A stretch of 64,000 nucleotides of DNA, from contig JAACJK010000109.1 of NCBI GenBank assembly GCA_013368325.1, positions 558,001 to 622,000 of the forward strand, given 5' to 3'. This document shows, in pieces, positions 55,986 to 64,000 of this stretch (its first letter is position 1; every line of letters begins with the position of its first letter). Source of the DNA: Ephemerocybe angulata. Its lineage: Eukaryota; Basidiomycota; Agaricomycetes; Agaricales; Psathyrellaceae. The notes below the pieces were generated by a model, which saw only the letters and a program-made list of their open reading frames with translations, had not been told where the DNA came from and made no database searches. The translations under genes and the position numbers were made by a program.

Positions 55986-56490
55986 CTAGAACTGCAAAGG
56001 GTGTCAGATACCGAAGTACGAGGAGGCGGAGCAATGGACGTACCCTGAGGGGCTGGAAGAACCACTTGTTCTTGCCGGTCGTGTAGCGCTCCTCCAAAAG
56101 CTTCTTGGTGTTCTTCTTGGCGTCTGTCTTCCCGCTGCGAAGGCTCCTTGAAGGTATCGTTGGAGACGGATCCCTTGAGGCCCTCGAGCTCAAGAGCGTA
56201 ACGGGTGGGGAAAAGGTGGGAGTAGTTGACAACCTATCGAACGCGCGAGGAGAGAATGGTCAATGGAGCACATATGCGAGATCCTGGCAAGTACGCACCT
56301 TGATAAAAGGCTTAACCTTGCTCCTCCTCGACACCTTCTTCTGGCCCATACGGCGCGTCACTTTTCTGGGGTAACGCTCGATTCCGGCAACGATGGCGTG
56401 AGGGTAGGGGCGCTCCTTGGTTCCCTCATCGAGCTGCTTGATGACGACGACCTTGTGGCCAGCTTGGCGACCTTGGAGGACGATTGCGAC
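55986..56490 (-). pseudogene. 60S ribosomal protein eL27 gene fragment
   Basis: Exon 56490-56299 reads [20 protein letters not shown] then [19 protein letters not shown] and [14 protein letters not shown]; exon 56233-56044 reads [20 protein letters not shown], and a tiny last exon would complete PLRF. These match eL27 (RPL27). The first exon (MVKVYKPGK-type start) is not found upstream within the window's next kilobase. In the second exon a 4-bp direct repeat (AGAC AGAC) after SQRED shifts the frame before [20 protein letters not shown]. Introns are retained, so it was copied as DNA, not from mRNA. The working copy is presumably elsewhere in the genome. Confidence 0.8.
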
Positions 56491-56499
56491 CTGTCGGAG

Positions 56500-57055
56500 C
56501 ACTCATCTTGTGGACGAAAGTGAGTACAAGTTCCACTTGCGAAACATATAGTGCTCACCTTGCTTCAGAGACGGAATGCGCTCGATGCAAGCACGAAGGC
56601 AGGCCTTGTCGGCGCATGCCGCTGCTCGCCCATTTTCGGCGGTGGGAGGTGCGTATTTAGTCAACTCCCATTGCATATTCCCCGTCAAATCACGGCCCAT
56701 GCCTCAAATCGACACCGGGATACGGCACCCAGAGGCCTCGGGAGAACGCATATCAACCCGAGCATGCCTAGCACCACCATTCACAAGACCTGACCCTTGC
56801 GTCAGAGGATGGTCACCGACATCGGGCTTGGATTGATTGCAACACGAAGCCCACGCACTCCCAATCTCGCACAACCAGGCCCCGTTCCGGCGGAGTTTTC
56901 TCCCCCGTTCAAGCACTCGAGGTCGACCACAGGCAGAGTCGACCACAGGCAGAGTCGACCACGGGTAGTGACGGTTTTGTCGTACTGGTTGGGTGTCGCG
57001 AGGCAGAAGATCTAGATTGAGGTGAGCACAGCACATTCACATTCAAAATCAGTAC
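56500..57055. other. intergenic, no supported gene
   Basis: Between the eL27 and GH92 fragments. It includes a direct triplication of the word GAGTCGACCAC near 56920-56960. No coding feature supported. Confidence 0.35.
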
Positions 57056-57960
57056 TCACCTCTCGCTTTCGTCTTCCGTCACCCAGACACACCCCACCGA
57101 CGTCCTAGACCCTCCCCACCGCCAAGGTCTTCGCTCCCCGCACCAAGCACCTTCAAAAGCGGCCGCATCAGTAAGCCTCATTTCCCGCGTGAGTGTGCGG
57201 GACTCACCTGCCCCGCTGTCCTCAGGTTTCGACTTTCTGCCCGTATCGCGCATGGTTTCAGTTGATGTGATATCGATCAGACGTACCACGATAGGACTGC
57301 CTACGTAGAACCCGTCCCTCCTCACGGCGTTCAGGAAACAAGTGGCCTTCTCGGGGTCATGCACACTGCAGTGCCTCGGGTCGGTGTAATTCCACGTGCC
57401 ATCTGCGAAACGAGGCTGCATAAAGCCTTTGATAGAAGGATCGTCGGGCATGGTGACATTCGCGTTCCAGACGTTCAGGAAGTTCTGCGCTCGTTTGATA
57501 TACTTACATTCGATTTAGTTAATAGGATGCGATGAAGTTGAGGGGGAAGGCGGGAAGGTGAAGACGGCGCCTATTTCGGGCTGGAAGCCGATGTAGACTT
57601 GCTCGCTGTGTGTCGTGCCGCGCGTAGGGTAGTTATTGAGGAAGATTCCATATTTGGTGGGGGCGTCGACGGTGTACCCCTCTCCTTTGAATGTTACGCA
57701 GACGAAAGCATTGTAGCGACCTACAAGCCGGATGTCAACGATCAGTGCGAGTCATAGGGCGACAACGTCGAGGCGCACCTGGGCCGAACGACCCCGCAAA
57801 CTTCGCACCACCGTATACCCTCCCACCTCCCTCGCCTGCTTTCACTCTATCGACTTGTACAATAGGGTTCGTGGAGCTGCGTTGCCCGTCGTTCGTCACG
57901 CCCACGAGGATTCGGATTCTTGGCTGCCAAGCAACTTGCGCAGGCGCGTCATGCGTACCG
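57056..57960 (-). pseudogene. GH92 alpha-mannosidase gene fragment, internally deleted
   Basis: Minus-strand blocks read RILVGVTNDGQRSSTNP, then VYGGAKFAGSFGPG, an intron, RYNAFVCVTFKGEGYTVDAP, TKYGIFLNNYPTRGTTHSEQ and VYIGFQPEIGAVFTFPP. These fit the N-terminal beta-sandwich of glycoside hydrolase family 92 (alpha-1,2-mannosidases). After a short gap the frame resumes as MPDDPSIKGFMQPRFADGTW with CSVHDPEKATCFLNAVRRDG, which belongs to the middle of the catalytic (alpha/alpha)6 domain. The several hundred residues expected between them are missing, and the sequence leaves the family after SPIVVRL. It is therefore a relic with an internal deletion and both ends truncated. Confidence 0.75.
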
Positions 57961-58131
57961 CCCCACCTTACCTTAGGGCGAACACCTGCCCCCCCTCGCC
58001 GTACCTCGCGTCTCCATGTTGATCGGAGATGGGGCTGGACAGGAAAATCAGGGGCGGGAAAGGCGCCCGAAAAGGGGCGGGACGCCAGCGCCTAAATGAC
58101 ATGTTACCTAAAAGTTGAGTAAGGCGAGAAA

Positions 58132-59263
58132 ATGCCATCAAGGCATGGAATCTCACCTGTCGTCCACCTCAACGACCGCCAACGCGACCCCCACGGCCAT
58201 CATAGTCCCATCCGCCCTCTCCCATCTCTCGTGCAATGCTGCAAGCGCCACTTGAACGAAAGAACGCGCCGGAGAGGAACAGGTACATCGTTCCTGACGG
58301 CCCGCACGCCCCGCGTTCTAACGAGATGGTTTCGATCGCGCAGGAACACGAGCGAAACCTCCCACCATCGGCGCAACGAGTCAAAAGACGATGTCGTTCG
58401 AAGTCCAACTTCCAACGACGCCACGGCCGAACGCGGGCAGGAGGAGGTGGGGAGAAAGAACGAGCGAGATGAGGGAGGGCGCAGCAAGTCGAGGAGCGAC
58501 GACGTCGTTCGAAGTTGGACTTCGAACGACGGAAGGGCCGATGGTGAGCAACCTGAGGAGGGGAGACACAAGGAAGGAGGAGACGGAGGGCGGGGGCCGA
58601 TGGAGGCCAACGAGGACGGCGTTCGAAGTTGGACTTCGAACGCCGGAAGACCCGAAGGAGGCCAGCGGGAGGATGGTGGAGAGGGAGGGCGGGCGCTGAG
58701 TGCAGCACGCGACAAGCGCCAGCGCGACGCGCCCTACCCCAGCAAGGCGGAGGACAGGGTGAGGGAGGAGGAGGCCGAATGCGGGCGCAACCTCGAACAG
58801 CCCGAGGAAGCGGCTGTGGAGGTGGAAAGAGGGGGTGGGAGAGCAGATGCCGCCAACGAAGGCAACATCGGCTCTCTTGACAACGCCAGCAGGAGGGACA
58901 GCGCGAGTGAAGGAAGGGGGGTGTCAAACAGGGACGAGGAAGTTGGGGAGGGGGTAGGAGCGGATATGGAGGGCGGAATGGAAGGGTGAGTTATGACACG
59001 CGATGAGGGAGGGACGCAACTGACCTTTTCTGCCCGGCAGCGACATCGAGATGGGCGCTGTGGGACAGGGGAGACACACCTGGGGCGCCAGAGCGAGGAG
59101 AGCGAGGAGGGTGAGGAGGGCAAGGTGGATGAGGAAGCTGAGGAGGAGGGCGAAGAGGGCGTTGAAGACGGCGAAATACGTCGCGATAATTCTGGGAGGG
59201 ATTGAGGCGGCGGTGAGCATGGTATACCTTTTCAAGGTGTTGGTAGGGGGCTGGCGCCAGTGA
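58132..59263 (+). CDS. hypothetical Arg/Glu/Gly-rich protein with C-terminal membrane segment
   Basis: Exons 58132-58985 and 59041-59263 join in phase to 358 residues starting MPSRHGISPVVHLNDRQ. Three repeats of a peptide containing VRSxTSN (about 37 residues apart) coincide with DNA palindromes at 58394-58418, 58503-58531 and 58617-58645. After an acidic/Gly-rich region the second exon encodes a strongly basic stretch (RARRARRVRRARWMRKLRRR) followed by a likely transmembrane helix (YVAIILGGIEAAVSMVYLF) and a short tail. This makes a tail-anchored, single-pass membrane topology plausible. The start codon is uncertain. Low-complexity composition weakens the coding call; splice phase and the clean C-terminus support it. 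Confidence 0.5.
58503..58531. repeat. perfect hairpin palindrome, copy A
   Basis: Arms of 13 bp, CGTCGTTCGAAGT and its exact reverse complement, around the loop TGG. Confidence 0.85.
58617..58645. repeat. perfect hairpin palindrome, copy B
   Basis: Arms of 13 bp, CGGCGTTCGAAGT and its exact reverse complement, around the loop TGG. It differs from copy A at one arm position with the matching change in the other arm. Confidence 0.85.
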
Positions 59264-60106
59264 AAGCGCGAAGAGGAACTGGGAAAGGCGATCTTATCTT
59301 GTTGTACAGATACGCGCATAGTTATACCCTAAAACCTGATAAAAGATAGATAAAATTTGTATATATCGGAATCAATACGCTATGTTAACTATGAAACACG
59401 CTCTACCGCTGTATGTCGCTTTCAGCTCCCCCCCATTTATCCAAACCTAAGTACTTGCGCATCTGCTAGGAGCGGACCTCGCTTGGAGGTCAAGTTGGGC
59501 GGGTATCAAGTCGATTGCTCTCATCCTCCAATAGGTTCACGGAAAACTTAGGCTATGAGATTACCTGGGTTCTCATTCGAAGCCTAAGGGGTGAGGAGTG
59601 CCCCGGTTAGGTCGATGTCCGAAAAACTCGGCCTGGCAAAGCCGTACTTCGTGCACATTTGCATTCCGGGTCCGGGCTCAACACAGAGCGATATAGTGAT
59701 ATCAGGGTAAGTCCAGTTGTATCGCGCTGTCCTTCGTACATATTACTTACTATGCCAACACAGCGTGGAGTCGACTCTCGAGAGCTCGCGTGTATAAAGG
59801 TAGCCAACAGAGCTCGGGCGATAAGCATCGAAATAGCCCACTACCCTCCATATCCATCTACTAGCGCCGCACCATCTCTTTCTCTATCCTCTGTCCGAAA
59901 TGTCAGAGCCTCCTTTCAACATCCTTGTTTGCGGATGGTACTGGGCAAGAAATCTGGATGCCATGGCTCTGTATGTTGCATCTGCAAATGCAAACTCCAG
60001 ACCGCACCTTGGTGGGCCCTTAGCGGCGAAGTAAATATTTAAAGCCTTTGTTCAATTCTAGATATCTGATTCACACTTCATCATTAGTTCTGCGCTCGCC
60101 CTGCAG
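59264..60106. other. intergenic or undetected 5' exons
   Basis: May hold upstream exons of the next gene. A frame at 59659-60042 is open but its splice link is unclear. Confidence 0.35.
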
Positions 60107-61112
60107 GGATCAACTAGTGCAAGTATTGGTGCAACTTCTGTCACACAGCAGGCTGCCGTCGCTCTAAACGACCCAGCTCAGGCGGAAGATCCCAGCTTGG
60201 CCGCACCGCCAACGGGCTCTTCCAATGCGGGAGGTAGTCAGGGATCGAATCTGGCGCCCACTCTCCCTTTCGCTGCGAACATGGTCGGTGAATCAGGCGC
60301 TGAGCGGGTGCAGAATATTCAAGATGGCAATCCCTTTGACTTGGAACGTCTCGTCAGAGATTCATCCCAAATCCTGCTCGTACTCCTGTCTATGGACCAA
60401 GCTACCGAGATAAACGCCCTAAATCCACTGGAATGGTCTATTGACTTCATTGTTATCAATGCCGAGCATGTTATTGGCGTCATTGGTCAGAACGATAGTC
60501 ATTTGGAAGCCATCGCCACCCACGTCAATATTACCCCCACAAACGAACAGGCCCTCGTCGTCAACGATGAATCAGACGGCTTTGGAGGCGAGACAACCGA
60601 TTCTGACTCTGATGATCTCAGCGAAGGCGGGGGCAACGACCCATTTATGGGCATGATCGCAGCTCCTGTCGCTGAGGACGATGACCAGCCTGGCCATATA
60701 GACGCCATCCCCGCTTTAGCGAACCCCGTTGTAAACGCCATTCCGACCTTAGCAAACCCCGTCGTAAACGTCATCCCCGCCTTGGCGAACCCCGTCGGTC
60801 GAGCTCTAGGACACCCATCCCATTTGAAGGTTTACACCGCGCTGGCGTTCGCTGCTGGCATACTTGTTGGGGCCGGCGGTATCTGGGGATACCTAGCTTA
60901 CGGTGCGCGATTTAGTTCCATTTTCCTGTACCCAATTCACACATCTGACTTCTTTCTCGACCCTTGCAGACTTTGATTACGGGATGCCTGTCTCCCAAGA
61001 GCAGGTTTACGAGTCAATTGCTCTGTGGGCCATAAACCACGCGATTGAAATGTTGGTAAGTTTTGCTGTATCGTGCGTTCGAGTCTTCCTCTTCGCTATT
61101 GTTCACGAGTAA
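60107..61112 (+). CDS. hypothetical protein with tandem ALANPV repeats and membrane segment
   Basis: An acceptor (CTGCAG) at about 60106 opens the frame STSASIGATSVTQQAAVALN, which runs to YLAYG at 60902. A GT-AG intron leads to the last exon 60970-61112 (DFDYGMPVSQEQVYESIALW ...). Earlier exons and the start codon are not resolved; the first internal ATG is at 60280. The protein has an acidic middle (DSDSDDLSEGG), three tandem copies of a 12-residue unit (IPALANPVVNA type), and a hydrophobic helix (LAFAAGILVGAGGIWGYLAY). A single-pass membrane protein with a disordered N-terminal side is plausible. Family unknown. Confidence 0.5.
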
Positions 61113-64000
61113 GACCTAGCCTAGTTCTTTATCTGCCTTATGCGTGAACCTAAACTGTCTAGATATCTACCCACACGCACTAGCCTAGTCCTTATTTTGC
61201 CGGGTGTCTTTCTGCTCAAGCTTTGATAAATACTTACCTCTTGCTTACCTCTTCATTTCCGAGTGTGACGGTGTCACCATCCCTTTGTCCCTTTGTCCCT
61301 TTGCCCCTTCTTGCGTATATGGGTAAGTTCTTCTACATCGAATTTCGATCACCGTCCCTTGGTCCCTTCTTGCGTATCTACTATTTCCTCTACATACATC
61401 GAATTAAATTCCATGCATGATCTTTTGCTAACCGTCGGTCCGACTTCGCTACCCATCTCCTGTGATCGATGGCGTATATCTCGAGCACCGAAACCATAGA
61501 GCGTCGTCACTGTGAGAAGATGACTCGCACAGCACGGCTCCTCCTCCACCGAAACCCTTGAAAAAACGGCCCACTAGTAGGTCGGTGTGGATTCTGAAAA
61601 TCAAACTTCAGTAAGCCTCCCTGTAAAATCCGAGTCACCTTTTTGCGGTGCAAGCATCGGGCTTGGTTGACGCTAGCAACCCGTGATATGTTATATCATT
61701 CAAGGTTTGCTAAGTACCACTTCACCTCGAAGCACGTTGCAACTTGCATCAACGTTGCATCCCTAGTCCCAAGGCAGTGCAACACACAACTTTAAATTAC
61801 CGTCGTCTGGCAACCGGGAGAAACCCAGACTACCCAACTTTAATACACTCTGTTGACTACCGCAGTCGCCGAGACTTTGCATGGGCGATGGTCAGCAATT
61901 AAACTCACGAGCATGTTCAACGCTTACCGTTTAACCCGAGCGCTAGGCTCTGACTACTCAGACTGCTTTTAGAAAGTCGCCGTACAGCTTTGAACTTGTA
62001 ACGTATGACCAGTGTCTTAGAGTCGCAAAACGCCTTTGAAGGTCTTATTAATTATTCGAAAGTTTGCCAAGGTGATCAGAATTATATTACTCAGATAATT
62101 CCTTATTTTTATGGGTGGCCAATGATCGCTCGCTGCCTTGTCTGTCTATCCGGTAGTTGCCGATCAGGTGTAGCCAGTCATATCAGGGATCGCGAGAAAA
62201 GGTGATGCAGACGTGCCACTGAGTGTATATATGACGATGGCAGAAAGCCAGATACATACTCTACATTTAAAGTGAGTACTCATTAGGAAGCTGTTGGCGC
62301 GCGCATCGGCTGCGAAAGCATCGGCGACGAGATGTATGGATGTTGACCATGTTATCTATGCACTAGCGCCCGTCCATGTAGAATTGGGCATAATGAAGTC
62401 CGTAACGGTAAAGTGATTGTCAAAGCAAAAACCCCCACTGCACGAGGCACGCCTGAGCGATCTGGGTTGGTTCTTATCCATATAGTAGACGCCTGCACTT
62501 TCAACGTTACGACACGCACCACCACACTCTCCGTCGGTGCAGGTGGCACGCCGTGGTCAGTGGCAGTTGTTGGCAGGCAGCTTGGTGCCCCATGTTGCAA
62601 TTGATTCCAGCTCCCAAACAAACGTTTGGTCGGTTGGCGTCCAGGAAAAGCGATCTAGCCCTCTCTGTCCTCTTCTGTGGTACATGCGGCCACGGTGTAT
62701 ACGCCGCCCCCGAGAAACAATCACCCCAAATAGCTGTTGTCGCCTCATTTGGTTGGCGCGGATGTCACTAAATGAAATGTGGTGGTGGGTGCTTTGATAC
62801 GGACGCATTTGCATCGAGGTGATGGCCCCCCTCATAACCGATATTGTCGCGGAAGTTGCCAAGTGGCCACACATAGTGGCCCCTCGTGATGCAACGCTGA
62901 CGGATCCGGGCGTCGAGAGAGCGGGAACTGTCAAGACTTTCGGTGGTAAGTGAAGCTGATGTGACTTCTCCTGGCATCTCGATGGAGGTTTACTGGAGTC
63001 CAAGGTGAGGTACGGGCATGTGTGTATCTCCATGACATTTATTATCTTTAAGGAGAAGCACCGTCTCCGTTGAGATGGTACGACCAACCTGCTGTCTCCG
63101 TGATAGCTGCGGCAGGTATCTTGGCTCGACTTGATACTAAAGCCGATATGCAGTGGTCGGTGAGAAGGTGGATTGAGCATCTCAGCAGTGGTATCTTTGC
63201 GTCCTGACTAATTGCCCTCAGAATGTGCGACACCGGCATGCCGAGTGCAAAGGATCACTGCGGTTGGTAGAAACCATGCCTAATGGGTCGGGCTGACTTA
63301 TTATCTCAGAATACAGACTCGAGTCCTTTATTTCGGTGAGCAAGCGTTAAGCCTATGTCAAACTTTGATAACTATTAGCTACCTCTCTAATAGGCTTACA
63401 TATGTCTTCTGGCTGTTGAATGTAAGTCGCCGACTCTAGAAATAAGCACTCTCGTAACGACCTCATCCCGCGCGAGGGCTCTTCAATCCCATTTCAGTTC
63501 CTCTCCTGGCTCCGTGAGCTGCAGCTTTGAACTGTATCGTCTCCAATCAAAAATCGAGCAGATGGTGCTCGAGTGTCCAGATGATTGCACTTCATCTTAT
63601 CTTGCCGCTTCCATTGTTGATGCCCACTTGCTAGCGCTCAAGAAAAGACACAAGCCTGTCGCAGCGGCCTCGCATTCGCTGACACAGACTTCCATGCTAC
63701 ACAGTTGCGATCTAGGTCGCCGCCTGATCAGCTAGATCGCCTATACTTGGCCTATACTGTAGAACAACTCATGAGTGGAACAAAACTCGGAAACACTGCT
63801 TGACATTACCGACCGAACCGCAGACTTACCTTTCGAACAAGCTCGCAAGTGGAGAAAATATCCGGAAGACTATACAATCGACAATCATGCGCCTGGCTAT
63901 GTATGGCGTCGAAGGCTGAGGCTAAGTGAATGTCACCTTTGAAAGCCGTGTGGGCGGCTAGGCGATTTTGAGTACCCATCCATTCGGAGTCCGAGCACGC
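61113..64000. other. no supported gene
   Basis: Several small exon-like pieces occur. For example, LITDIVAEVAKWPHIVAP is near 62830 and APSPLRWYDQPAVSVIAAAG then IEHLSSG near 63060-63190, both on the plus strand. A plus-strand frame at 63514-63735 reads MSCSFELYRLQSKIEQMV. I could not connect them into a gene with consistent splice phases, nor recognise a family. Confidence 0.35.

Noticed and set aside
62557..63180. 207-codon minus-strand frame
   Set aside because: No recognisable motif, no splice partners, and plus-strand pieces in the same place look equally protein-like; evidence is insufficient for either.
1..64000. CRISPR arrays, bacterial operons, tRNA or rRNA genes
   Set aside because: The window is eukaryotic. 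No regularly spaced repeat-spacer array and no tRNA or rRNA sequence was recognised.

Overview
The window is nuclear DNA from a filamentous basidiomycete, most likely an agaricomycete. Genes are split by many short introns (about 49-65 bp, GT-AG plus one apparent GC-AG). The recognisable families are KDZ and Plavaka transposases, the DUF6698 family, a TET/JBP-like dioxygenase, a GH92 mannosidase and an Ime2/MAK-like kinase. Gene models below were spliced by eye and checked for frame continuity; no database search was possible. The species is not determined.

Left part (1-13.4 kb): sparse. It holds one Ser/Pro-rich hypothetical gene (1322-2083, minus), a 961-bp non-autonomous DNA transposon with inverted ends and a 9-bp target duplication (3706-4666), and three minus-strand genes, including a DUF6698 protein (11005-12549).

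Nested transposons (13.4-37.1 kb): a minus-strand Plavaka transposase gene occupies 37097-34766 and 15323-13377. Between the two halves lies a 19,371-bp KDZ DNA transposon (15365-34735). It has near-identical terminal inverted repeats of about 275 bp, a 7-bp target duplication (TTATTGT), CTTCCAG-rich subterminal arrays facing inward at both ends, a full-length 1015-aa KDZ transposase, and five further genes with open, correctly phased exons. The insertion sits inside a small intron of the Plavaka gene.

Duplication region and dioxygenase locus (37.7-54.6 kb): a coiled-coil gene (37780-38409) and its broken copy (40048 onward) flank an inverted 1.42-kb copy of the 5' end of a gene found intact at 50425-54568. 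That gene encodes a 1288-aa protein with an HxD...H...R dioxygenase core of fungal TET/JBP type. A 967-aa intronless gene is transcribed divergently from it. A multi-exon hypothetical gene (44744-46179) and a weaker membrane-protein candidate (41893-42580) lie between.

Right part (54.9-64 kb): three fragments of unrelated cellular genes lie within 3 kb (Ime2/MAK-like kinase, ribosomal protein eL27, GH92 alpha-mannosidase). Each is truncated, and the eL27 and GH92 pieces keep introns. Two hypothetical genes with C-terminal hydrophobic segments follow; the first contains perfect hairpin palindromes. The last 2.9 kb shows no gene I can support.

Overall this is accessory, transposon-rich DNA. 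The KDZ element and the nearby dioxygenase fit the known association of KDZ transposons with TET/JBP enzymes in basidiomycetes, although here they are about 16 kb apart and not in one element.
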